Shown: positions 30,032 to 37,990 of the stretch, in pieces | Position numbering within the stretch: the stretch's first letter is position 1 | Layout: each line of letters opens with the position of its first letter | NCBI RefSeq assembly: GCF_000429625.1 | Contig: NZ_AUCF01000005.1 | Span: 284,083-348,082 of the forward strand | Direction of reading: 5' to 3' | DNA length: 64,000 nucleotides | From: Azospirillum halopraeferens DSM 3675 | Lineage (GTDB): Bacteria > Pseudomonadota > Alphaproteobacteria > Azospirillales > Azospirillaceae | Notes under the pieces: generated by a model | What the model was told of the DNA's origin: nothing | The model's input: only the letters and a program-made list of their open reading frames with translations | Database searches by the model: none | Translations under genes and position numbers: made by a program

Positions 30032-30682
30032 ATGCGCACCCATCCCGAATTTCCCAACCTCTTCATCCTCGATCACCCGCTGATCCAGCACAAGCTGACG
30101 CTGATGCGGGACAAGCAGCGGTCCACCAGCGGTTTCCGCAACCTGCTGCGGGAGATCTCGCTGCTGATGGGGTATGAGATCACCCGCGACCTGCCCCTGA
30201 CGACCGAGCGCATCGAGACCCCGCTGGAGCCCATGGACGCGCCCATGCTGATGGGCAAGAAGCTGGCCATCGTGCCGGTGCTGCGCGCCGGCCTGGGCAT
30301 GGCGCAGGGCCTGCACGAACTGGTGCCCTCGGCGCGCGAGGGGCACATCGGCCTCTACCGCGATCCCGAGACGCACAGGCCGGTGGAGTACCTGGTCAAG
30401 CTGCCGGAGCCGGAGGGGCGTCTGTTCATTGTGGTCGATCCCATGCTGGCCACCGGCAACTCGGCGGTGCACGCCTGCGACGTGCTGAACCGGCACGGCG
30501 TCGACGATGACAACATCCGCTTCCTGGCCCTCGTCGCGGTGCCCGAGGGGATGCGCGTCTTCACCGCCGCCCACCCCCGCATCAAGGTGTTCACCGCGTC
30601 GCTGGACAGCCACCTCGACGACCACGACTACATCGTCCCCGGCCTGGGCGACGCCGGCGACCGCATGTTCGGCACGAAGTGA
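30032..30682 (+). CDS. upp: Uracil phosphoribosyltransferase
   Basis: 216 residues. It makes UMP from uracil and PRPP in pyrimidine salvage. It has the PRPP-binding loop [11 protein letters not shown] and the C-terminal uracil-binding [11 protein letters not shown]. The length and the start [20 protein letters not shown] fit the family. The stop codon is the first element of a structured repeat also found after phhA. Confidence 0.97.
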   Translation: MRTHPEFPNLFILDHPLIQHKLTLMRDKQRSTSGFRNLLREISLLMGYEITRDLPLTTERIETPLEPMDAPMLMGKKLAIVPVLRAGLGMAQGLHELVPSAREGHIGLYRDPETHRPVEYLVKLPEPEGRLFIVVDPMLATGNSAVHACDVLNRHGVDDDNIRFLALVAVPEGMRVFTAAHPRIKVFTASLDSHLDDHDYIVPGLGDAGDRMFGTK

Positions 30683-30799
30683 TACGGCTTCCGGCAGATC
30701 CGTAGGAACTGCCGGAAGCCGTCGAACCCGACAGTTGAAGGCCGCAGGCCTTCATTGAAAGGGGCATACGGTTGAAGCCTCAGGCGGAAACCGTATGAC
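30680..30799 (+). repeat. Structured intergenic repeat, copy 1 (after upp)
   Basis: A 120-base element starting at the upp stop codon. It has three hairpins: CGGCTTCCGGCAG/CTGCCGGAAGCCG (13 bp, 30685-30721), GAAGGCC-GCA-GGCCTTC, and CATACGGTT/AACCGTATG. The second copy is at 31791-31898. Copy 1 contains the middle hairpin that copy 2 has largely lost. It probably forms the 3' end of the upp mRNA. Confidence 0.85.
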
Positions 30800-30812
30800 A
30801 CCCCGACATTGC

Positions 30813-30837
30813 CTTCCCCCGCCTCCGGCGGGGGAAG
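30813..30837. terminator. C-rich hairpin upstream of phhA
   Basis: CTTCCCCCGCC-TCC-GGCGGGGGAAG is a perfect 11-bp stem with a 3-base loop. It shares the core TCCCCCGCC-N3-GGCGGGGGA with the hairpin at 54756-54794. It lies about 100 bp before the phhA start and may be a terminator for upp or a dispersed palindrome. Confidence 0.5.
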
Positions 30838-30935
30838 AAGACCGTCGATAGAGCCCTCCCCCTCCTCCTTAACCCCGCTGCCCCGTTGCCGCGGTCGTCT
30901 CCCACACCATTGTTATGGAAAAGGAGGAGACGACC

Positions 30936-31793
30936 ATGGTTGCCGAGGCACCGCCGGGAACCCGTCCCGACTACACCATCGACCAGAACTGGGATGCCTA
31001 CACGGCGGCGGACCACGCAACCTGGCACACCCTGTTCCGCCGCCAGGAGGAGATCCTCAAGGGGCGCGCCGCGCCGGAGTTCCTGGAGGCGCTGGCCGAC
31101 CTGCCCATGGCGGCCGACCGCATCCCCGACTTCCGCCGCCTCACCGACATGCTGCATCCGGCGACCGGCTGGTCGATCGTCGCGGTGCCGGGCCTGGTGC
31201 CGGGCGACATCTTCTTCGAGCACCTGGCCAACCGCCGCTTCCCCGTCACCGTGTGGATCCGCACGCCGGAGCAGATGGATTACCTGGAGGAGCCGGACCT
31301 CTTCCACGACACCTTCGGGCACGTGCCGCTGCTGATGAACCCGGTGTTCGCGGACTTCATCCAGGCGTACGGCCGCGCCGGGCAGGAGGCGACGCGGCTG
31401 GGCTGCCTGGACTATCTCGGCCGTCTCTACTGGTACACGGTCGAGTTCGGCCTGATCCGCCGGCCCGAGGGGATGCGCATCTACGGCGCCGGCATCGTCT
31501 CGTCCAGGGGCGAGTCCGTCTGGTGCCTGGAGGACCCCTCGCCCAACCACATCGGCTTCGACCTGCGCCGGGTGATGCGCACCCACTACCGCATCGACGA
31601 CTATCAGGAGACCTATTTCGTCATCGACGAATACGACCAGCTCTTCGCCGCGCTGGAGCGGGACCTGCAACCGGTCTACGAAGAGCTGAAGCGCACGACG
31701 GTGCTGGAACCCGGCGGTGTGCAGCCCGGCGACACCGTGTACCGGCGCGGCACCGGGGTCTACCACCGGGCCCGGCGCCGGGCCGCCGAATGA
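30936..31793 (+). CDS. phhA: Phenylalanine 4-monooxygenase
   Basis: 285 residues from the ATG at 30936, preceded by GGAGG with 8-bp spacing; an earlier in-frame ATG at 30915 precedes that Shine-Dalgarno. It hydroxylates phenylalanine to tyrosine with tetrahydropterin and iron. The iron ligands are His124 and His129 (FHDTFGHVPL) and Glu170 (YTVEFGL). The length matches bacterial monomeric enzymes. It is flanked on both sides by copies of a structured repeat in the same orientation. Confidence 0.96.
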   Translation: MVAEAPPGTRPDYTIDQNWDAYTAADHATWHTLFRRQEEILKGRAAPEFLEALADLPMAADRIPDFRRLTDMLHPATGWSIVAVPGLVPGDIFFEHLANRRFPVTVWIRTPEQMDYLEEPDLFHDTFGHVPLLMNPVFADFIQAYGRAGQEATRLGCLDYLGRLYWYTVEFGLIRRPEGMRIYGAGIVSSRGESVWCLEDPSPNHIGFDLRRVMRTHYRIDDYQETYFVIDEYDQLFAALERDLQPVYEELKRTTVLEPGGVQPGDTVYRRGTGVYHRARRRAAE

Positions 31794-31898
31794 TGCGGCT
31801 TCCGGCAGATCCGCAGGATCTGTTGGAAGCCGTCAAACCCGAAAGGCCTTCATTGAAAGGGGCATACGGTTGAAGCCTTCAGGCGGAAACCGTATGAC
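31791..31898 (+). repeat. Structured intergenic repeat, copy 2 (after phhA)
   Basis: A 108-base element starting at the phhA stop codon and closely similar to 30680-30799. Its first stem is CGGCTTCCGGCAG/CTGTTGGAAGCCG. The two changed bases against copy 1 keep pairing as G-U wobbles, which suggests the structure matters as RNA. The terminal hairpin CATACGGTT/AACCGTATG is unchanged. About 12 bases of the middle hairpin are deleted. Confidence 0.85.
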
Positions 31899-31981
31899 GC
31901 CCGCCGCCGCCTGATGGTTTCGGCTCGGGACCTTCTGCCCGCCGTGTCCGTTCCGACACATCATGGCGGAAGGAGACGCGC

Positions 31982-33475
31982 ATGCCCGAACCGAAACCGA
32001 TGGACCGCATCCTCACCGGCATCCCCGAATTCGACCTCGTGCTGCGGGGCGGATTGCCGAAGGAGCGGCTCCATCTGCTGGAAGGGGCGCCGGGAACCGG
32101 CAAGACGACGATCGCCCTGCAGTTCCTGCTGCAGGGGCAGCGTGACGGCCGCCGCTGTCTCTACGTTACCCTCTCGGAATCGCGGGCCGAGCTGTGCGCC
32201 TCCGCCGCCAGCCACGGCTGGTCGCTCGACGGGATCGGCATCTTCGACCTGATCCCCCTGGAAGCCCAGCTCGAGCGCCAGCAGAGCGTCCTCTACCCCG
32301 CCGAGGTGGACCTCGGCGAGACCATGCGCCTGATCACCGACCGCATCGAACAGGACGCGCCGGATCTGGTGGTGATCGACTCCCTGTCCGAGCTGCGCCT
32401 GCTCGCCCGCGACCATCTCCGGTACCGGCGCCAGATCCTGGCGTTGAAGCAGTTTCTGCAGGGCCGCCGCTGCACGACGCTGGTCCTCGACGATCTGACC
32501 GGCCCGCAGGGTGGCGGGGAACTGCACAGCCTGATGCACTCCGTGATGTCGCTGGAGCAGATCGAGCGCACCTACGGCGCGGCGCGGCGGCGCCTGCGGA
32601 TCGCCAAGATGCGGGGAGCCGAATACCAGAGCGGCTGGCACGACTTCGCGATCACGCCGGGCAATGTGCTGGTCTTCCCCGGCCTGATCGCCGACGAGCA
32701 CCGTGCAGCGTTCGCACCCGAGCCGGTGTCGAGCGGCCTCGACGCGATCGACGAATTGATGGGCGGCGGCATCACCCGCGGGACCACCACCATGCTGGTC
32801 GGCCCCTCGGGTGCCGGGAAATCGTCCATCGCCCTGCAATACGTGATGGCGGCGGTGCAGCGGGGCGAACACTCCGCCTATTTTTCCTTCGATGAGACCT
32901 TCGCCACCCTGTCCATGCGCAGCATCGCGCTGGGCCTGGACGTTGCGGAATCGGTTCGCCGGGGGGACCTGAGCTGGACCCGCGCCAACCCGTCCCGCCT
33001 TTCGCCCGGCGAATTCGTCTGGCAGGTCCGGCGGCAGGTGGAGGACCACGGCGCCCGCCTGGTGGTCATCGACAGCCTCAATTCCTATCTCGCCACCATG
33101 CCGGAAGAGACGGCGTTGACGCTTCAGATGCACGAGTTGCTGACCTACCTGAACAACCAGGGTGTGGTGACCATCCTCGTCCTCGCCCAGCAGGGCGTCA
33201 TCGGCGATGTGGAGAACCCGGTCGACCTGTCGTTCATGAGCGACACCGTTGTGCTGCTGCGCTTCTTCGAGGTCGGTGGCGAGGTCCGCAAGGCGATCTC
33301 GGTCGTCAAGAAGCGTGCCGGCGTCCATGAGCTGTCGATCCGGGAATTCAGGCTGTTCCCCGACGGCATGCAGGTGGGTCCGCGCCTGATGGACTTCCAC
33401 GGCATCCTCACGGGCGTTCCTGCTTACGACGGATCGCGGGACCCGTTGCTGACCCCCCGGCCCCAATCCGGCTGA
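31982..33475 (+). CDS. KaiC-like double RecA-domain ATPase
   Basis: 497 residues with two KaiC domains. Domain 1 has Walker A GAPGTGKTT (35-43) and LVVIDSLSELRLL; domain 2 has GPSGAGKSS near 274-282 and LVVIDSLNSYLATM. The Glu pair after the first strand of KaiC CI (FEE) reads LSES here. Around the KaiC phosphosites Ser431/Thr432, my eye alignment gives Ser417-Phe418 (VDLSFMSDT), so only the Ser is kept. KaiA and KaiB genes are absent. It is followed 11 bp later by a hybrid kinase gene, suggesting a joint signalling role. Confidence 0.88.
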   Translation: MPEPKPMDRILTGIPEFDLVLRGGLPKERLHLLEGAPGTGKTTIALQFLLQGQRDGRRCLYVTLSESRAELCASAASHGWSLDGIGIFDLIPLEAQLERQQSVLYPAEVDLGETMRLITDRIEQDAPDLVVIDSLSELRLLARDHLRYRRQILALKQFLQGRRCTTLVLDDLTGPQGGGELHSLMHSVMSLEQIERTYGAARRRLRIAKMRGAEYQSGWHDFAITPGNVLVFPGLIADEHRAAFAPEPVSSGLDAIDELMGGGITRGTTTMLVGPSGAGKSSIALQYVMAAVQRGEHSAYFSFDETFATLSMRSIALGLDVAESVRRGDLSWTRANPSRLSPGEFVWQVRRQVEDHGARLVVIDSLNSYLATMPEETALTLQMHELLTYLNNQGVVTILVLAQQGVIGDVENPVDLSFMSDTVVLLRFFEVGGEVRKAISVVKKRAGVHELSIREFRLFPDGMQVGPRLMDFHGILTGVPAYDGSRDPLLTPRPQSG

Positions 33476-33486
33476 TCAGACCCGCC

Positions 33487-35148
33487 ATGACCGGATACCC
33501 TGCACCGGCGCCCTTTCTCCTGCTCGCTCCCGAAGGACGGGATGCCGAGGTCATCGGGTTCGTGCTGGGCGAGATCGGCATCGTCACGCGCGTCTGCGCC
33601 GACCTGCCCGCCGTCTGTGACGCGCTGGATGCCGACGCCAGCGGGCTCATCGTATCCGAGATCGCCCTGTCGGCCGATGTGGCGCCCCTCCTCGCCTGCC
33701 TCGACGCGCAGCCGCCGTGGTCGGACCTGCCGGTCCTGGTGCTGACCTCGCGGGGCGATCAGCCGGGAGGCCGCGACCGCCGCGCCCTGTTCGGACGGCT
33801 GGGAAACGTCACGCTGCTGGAGCGGCCGATGCACGCGGAAGCCCTGCAGAGCGCCGCCCGGGCGGCATTGCGGGCGCGGGAACGGCAGTACCGCACGCGC
33901 TCCCACCTGCGGGAGATCGAGTTGTCGGCGGAGCGTCTGGAACGCCGGGTGGAGGAGCGGACGCGGGAACTGAGCGCCGAGATCGCCGAGCGGCGCCGCG
34001 CCGAGGAGGCGCTGCTGCACGCCCGCAAGCTGGAGATCATGGGCCGGCTCACCGGCGGCGTCGCCCATGATGTCAACAACGTGCTCCAGGCCATCGGCAG
34101 CGGCCTGTTCATGCTGGACCGCCATGTCCCCGACGGCCGGGCGCGCACCCTGTTCGACGCCGCCCGCCAGTCCGTCGATCGCGGCGCCGCCCTGACCCAG
34201 TCCCTGCTGGCCTTCGCACGGCGCCAGGCGCTCATGCCCCGTCCGACCGGTCTGCGTGAGCTTCTGAAAGGCATGGAGCCGCTGCTGGAACGCTCGCTCG
34301 GCGGCATGATCCGCATCACGGTGGAGGTGGCGCCGGACACCGCCGACGCCATGGTCGACCGGGGCCAGCTCGAATCGGCGATCCTCAACCTGGCGATCAA
34401 CGCCCGCGACGCCATGCCGTCGGGCGGCCACCTGCGGCTCTGCGCCGGCAACACCGTCGTCGACCATCGCGGCGAGCCCGGACGGCCGCCGGACATCGCC
34501 CCCGGCCACTATGTGGTCCTGAGCGTCGCCGATGACGGCGCGGGCATGGACGGGGCCACGCTGGAGCGCGCCTTCGAACCGTTCTTCACGACCAAGGCGA
34601 TCGGCAAGGGATCGGGCCTGGGGCTGTCGATGGTGCACGGCATGGCGGCCCAGTCCGGCGGTGGCGTGTGGATCGCCAGCACCCCCGGCCGCGGCACCAC
34701 CGTCACCCTCTACCTGCCGGGGGTGCCGCGGGAAGAGCGGGACGCCGGGGAGGAGGAAAACCCCGCACCGCCGGAGCCGGCACGGCGCGCCGGCGGTGAG
34801 ACGATCCTGCTGGTCGATGACGACGCGGTGGTGCGCATGGGAACGGCGGCCCTGCTGGAAAGCCTCGGCTATCGGGTGGTGGAGGCGGACGGCGGCGACA
34901 CCGCTTTGGCCATTCTGCGCGACGGCACCGCCGTCGACGCCCTGGTGACCGACTTCGCCATGCCCGGCATGAACGGCGCCACGCTGGTCCGCGAAGCCCG
35001 CCGCGTCGCGCCGCACGTTCCCGTGCTGCTGGTCACCGGCTACGCCGACGCGCCGGACTTCGACGCCCCGGTGACGATCCTGCACAAGCCGTTCTCCGCC
35101 GGGGCGCTGGAGCGCAGCATGGCGACCATCCTGGACCCCGGGCGCTGA
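33487..35148 (+). CDS. Hybrid histidine kinase with N-terminal pseudo-receiver
   Basis: 553 residues, no membrane segment. The N-terminal 130 residues look like a receiver fold (FLLLAPEGRDAEVIGFVL, LPVLVLTSR) but the phospho-Asp position reads VSEIALS. A coiled coil (about 145-185) leads to HisKA with GRLTGGVAHDVNN (His194), HATPase motifs NLAINARDAM and GKGSGLGLSMV, and a true C-terminal receiver (LVDDDA, Asp489 in VTDFAMPG). It lies 11 bp after the KaiC-like gene. The output target is not apparent. Confidence 0.92.
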   Translation: MTGYPAPAPFLLLAPEGRDAEVIGFVLGEIGIVTRVCADLPAVCDALDADASGLIVSEIALSADVAPLLACLDAQPPWSDLPVLVLTSRGDQPGGRDRRALFGRLGNVTLLERPMHAEALQSAARAALRARERQYRTRSHLREIELSAERLERRVEERTRELSAEIAERRRAEEALLHARKLEIMGRLTGGVAHDVNNVLQAIGSGLFMLDRHVPDGRARTLFDAARQSVDRGAALTQSLLAFARRQALMPRPTGLRELLKGMEPLLERSLGGMIRITVEVAPDTADAMVDRGQLESAILNLAINARDAMPSGGHLRLCAGNTVVDHRGEPGRPPDIAPGHYVVLSVADDGAGMDGATLERAFEPFFTTKAIGKGSGLGLSMVHGMAAQSGGGVWIASTPGRGTTVTLYLPGVPREERDAGEEENPAPPEPARRAGGETILLVDDDAVVRMGTAALLESLGYRVVEADGGDTALAILRDGTAVDALVTDFAMPGMNGATLVREARRVAPHVPVLLVTGYADAPDFDAPVTILHKPFSAGALERSMATILDPGR

Positions 35149-35169
35149 TCACAGACCCGTCATCCCGGG

Positions 35170-35880
35170 TCAGGCATTTGAACCGCTCCGGCGCGCCCAT
35201 GCGCCCGAGGTGTAGGCGGTGCGGACATGGCGGATGAGCAGGTTGCGCGCCTCGATGAGCTGGACCATGCGGTCGCGGCAGCCGACGACGCCGGTGTCGG
35301 GGTGATAGACCGGCGCCAGTTCGCGGAAGCGGCGGACCACCCGATCCTCGTCGAAGCACCATTCGTTGACGAAGCCGAACAGCCGGGCCGCGTCGCGCAC
35401 CTGCGTGAGGCCGCCGTCGAGGGGCTGAAAGGAGACCCGCTCCAGGGCGTTGACCAGGGCCTTGTTGCGGTAGTCCAGCACCTGCACCTGCGCTTCCAGC
35501 CGGGACAGGTCGGCGCCGCGGACCAGACGCCACGCCTGCGGGTCGGCCAGCGCCAGCGCCGCCGCCAGCGCCCGGCGGATCACCGCCGGCTCGGCCGGGT
35601 GCTCCGCCAGCACCGCCAGCACCGCCGTCGCCTCGCCGTCGGCCGGCGCGCCGGGGTCGTCGATCCCGGCGATGTCGGGGGTGACCAGCAGCGCCGCCGC
35701 CGCCAGCGCCCCGGCGTCGCAGCCGCGCCGCGCCGCCAGGCGCAGCACCGCGTCATGGAAATCGGGGAAGCAGGGAACCGCGCAGGACGGTGCCGCCGCG
35801 CCGCCGGCCCGCGCCGACAGACCTCCCGGTCCGAACGGGCCGTCCGGCGGATCAAAGGGGAAACCATCGGGAGCGACCAT
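35170..35880 (-). CDS. Protein with C-terminal degenerate J domain
   Basis: 236 residues from the ATG at 35880; a GTG four codons upstream is also possible. The C-terminus has FRELAPVYHPDTGVVGCRDR and MVQLIEARNLLI, a J-domain helix II-III with an intact HPD near 193-195. The upstream segment ends in NEWCFDEDRVVRRF. The N-terminal 150 residues are Ala/Pro-rich and unrecognised. An Hsp70 co-chaperone role is possible. It is convergent with the hybrid kinase. Confidence 0.65.
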   Translation of the reverse strand: MVAPDGFPFDPPDGPFGPGGLSARAGGAAAPSCAVPCFPDFHDAVLRLAARRGCDAGALAAAALLVTPDIAGIDDPGAPADGEATAVLAVLAEHPAEPAVIRRALAAALALADPQAWRLVRGADLSRLEAQVQVLDYRNKALVNALERVSFQPLDGGLTQVRDAARLFGFVNEWCFDEDRVVRRFRELAPVYHPDTGVVGCRDRMVQLIEARNLLIRHVRTAYTSGAWARRSGSNA

Positions 35881-36009
35881 CGGCGGCACCAAAATTTAGT
35901 GCGTGCGCGCCGCATGCTACGCAAAACCTTGGGGATACGCAACCGACCGCAAGGGACGCACCGCGGTCGCAGGGGGCTTACCCCGGGGAGCCGCGGTGTG
36001 CCGCGCCGA

Positions 36010-36660
36010 TCAGCGCAGGGCCGCCGGCGTCCGCCGCGCCGCCAGTTGGTCCAGCAGGTCGGCGATGAACGCCTCCTCCGACTTCCCGGCCATGGCCGCC
36101 ATGCCCTGGAGCATGGCGCCGCCGAACTTCAGCACGCCGGTGACGTCGATCCGCCACGCCCCGTTCTCCCGCACGAAGTCGGCGGGCACGGGCGACGGCT
36201 TGTTGCGGACCAGCAGCAGGGCGGAGGCACGGTCGCCGGCCACCCGCACGGGGCCGAGCGCGCTGTCGGCAATGGCGTCGGGGCCGAGCCAGCGCTTGGC
36301 CAGCGCGTGGTCGGCGATGTCCGCGACCTTCATGCGCCGCAATTCCGCAGCGCTGAGGTGGCGGCGCAGACCCAGCGCGGCGAACTTCTCCGCCGGACCC
36401 AGCGCCACCAGGCTGGCGCGGTCGCCGGCGCGGGCGGCGGTGCGCACACGCTCCAGCGCGTCCTGCGAGGCCCGCGACAGCAGCGGCACCACCGCCGCCC
36501 CGCGTCCGGCCGCCAGCGCCGCGCGCGCCTCGTCGAACACCGCGGCGACCGCCCGCTCCTCCCCGGTGCGGGGTGCGGGAGCCGCGACCGCGGCAGGCGG
36601 TGCCGCGACGGCCACGGGAACGGCCAGGGCAAGGGACAGGGCGAGAATCAGCCTGCGCAT
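36010..36660 (-). CDS. Exported protein of unknown function
   Basis: 216 residues. A signal peptide is clear at the N-terminus (MRRLILALSLALAVPVAVA, cleavage likely after an Ala near 19-27). The mature part is helical, with AVFDEARAALAAGRGAAVVP and a C-terminal GAWRIDVTGVLKFGGAMLQG, reminiscent of small periplasmic proteins with NTF2-like folds. No family is firmly recognised. It is 22 bp downstream of the DUF2336 gene. Confidence 0.7.
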   Translation of the reverse strand: MRRLILALSLALAVPVAVAAPPAAVAAPAPRTGEERAVAAVFDEARAALAAGRGAAVVPLLSRASQDALERVRTAARAGDRASLVALGPAEKFAALGLRRHLSAAELRRMKVADIADHALAKRWLGPDAIADSALGPVRVAGDRASALLLVRNKPSPVPADFVRENGAWRIDVTGVLKFGGAMLQGMAAMAGKSEEAFIADLLDQLAARRTPAALR

Positions 36661-36682
36661 GGGTTGGGCTCCGCCGGACGGC

Positions 36683-37990
36683 TCAGGAGGTCGTGGTATC
36701 GACGCCGAAGAACTCGAGCTGCCAGCGCATCTCGTCGTCCGGCATCGGGTAGTGAACGCCGTCACGCGCATTAAGGGCCGATTTCGGCGGAATCTGGGCA
36801 AGGCGCAACTGCACCTGGCGGGCGAAGCGCATGGACAGGCCGGCCCGCCACACCAGCGCGGTGACCGCCCGCGGCGCGTGGGTGGCGATGATGCGGTCGA
36901 CGGTGGCCAGCGGGATGCCCGACAGCTCCGCCAGGCCGGCCATCACCAGGCCCCGGTCGCCGTCCGCGAGCGCCCCATCCAGCAGGGATTCCGTCAGCTT
37001 GCCCTCCTTGAACAGCCGGGCGGCGCGGTCGGCCGGCCGCTCCTCCGGGGTCTCCGCACGGGCCTCGCCGTCGGCCCACAGATCCACCGGGCCACCCGCC
37101 CGGCCGTTGCCGACGCCCCCCCGGCCGACCCGCTCGCGCACCACCTCCGCCAGGTGGCGGGCCGCCGCGGGATCCAGGTCGGAGCGCTCCTGGAGCACCT
37201 TCAGCAGGTTGTCGGCGACGAAGCTGGCCAGCCGGGCCACCGCGCCGGCCGGCAGCCGGGGCCGCCGGACCAGCGGGCTGTGCCAGGGCTCGTGGCGCGG
37301 CGCATCGTCGATGATGCGGTCCAGGGTCTCCTCGCGGATCTGCGCCGAGGGGTTGGCCAGCAGTTCCGCCACCGCCGCCTCGTCGTCGGAGCGCGCGATG
37401 GCGTCGGCCACCGACGCCGACACGTCGCGGCGGTTGGCGATGGCCGACAGCGCGCCCGCCACCGGCCCGGTGAGGATGATGTCGAGCAGATCCTCTTCGG
37501 TCAGGATGGGCGAGTGCCGCAGAACGGGACCGCACACCTGCAACTCGACGTCGCGGGCCAGGGCGTTGATCACCGCGTGAGGTGCGTTGGGCAGGTCCTT
37601 CAGCGCCTCGGCCAGGATGCAGCGGACCTCGCCGGCCTGGTCGCGGGCCAGCGTCTCCAGGCATTCCACCGTCATCCGCTCGATCTGCGAAAGCTGGTCG
37701 GCCGGCAGGTCCGGCGCCAGGCGGGTGATCTTGCGGGCGAGCGCGCCGCGCACCGCCTCCTCGGCGTCCCTGGCCAGGATCAGGTCGGCCTGGCGCGGGG
37801 TGCGGTCGTTGGTGGCCAGCGCCCGGCGCACCTCGGCGGCCGCGTCGGCGGCCAGGAAGTACAGCAGCTCCGGCCGGACTTCGGGATGCTCGGCGACGCG
37901 GCGGCGCACCTCCGGGTCGGTGCTGCGCACCATCGCCTTGGCGGCTTCGTAGTCGCCGGGGTCGAGGGACGTCGGCGAGCGGACGGTCAC
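36683..37990 (-). CDS. DUF2336 alpha-helical repeat protein
   Basis: 435 residues starting at GTG 37990, which overlaps the stop of the upstream GGDEF gene (GTGA). The protein is built of HEAT-like helical repeats (STDPEVRRRVAEHPEVRPEL, ALATNDRTPRQADLILAR), as in alphaproteobacterial DUF2336 proteins. The C-terminus reads RWQLEFFGVD. The translational coupling suggests a partner role with the diguanylate cyclase. Function is not established. Confidence 0.82.
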   Translation of the reverse strand: MTVRSPTSLDPGDYEAAKAMVRSTDPEVRRRVAEHPEVRPELLYFLAADAAAEVRRALATNDRTPRQADLILARDAEEAVRGALARKITRLAPDLPADQLSQIERMTVECLETLARDQAGEVRCILAEALKDLPNAPHAVINALARDVELQVCGPVLRHSPILTEEDLLDIILTGPVAGALSAIANRRDVSASVADAIARSDDEAAVAELLANPSAQIREETLDRIIDDAPRHEPWHSPLVRRPRLPAGAVARLASFVADNLLKVLQERSDLDPAAARHLAEVVRERVGRGGVGNGRAGGPVDLWADGEARAETPEERPADRAARLFKEGKLTESLLDGALADGDRGLVMAGLAELSGIPLATVDRIIATHAPRAVTALVWRAGLSMRFARQVQLRLAQIPPKSALNARDGVHYPMPDDEMRWQLEFFGVDTTTS

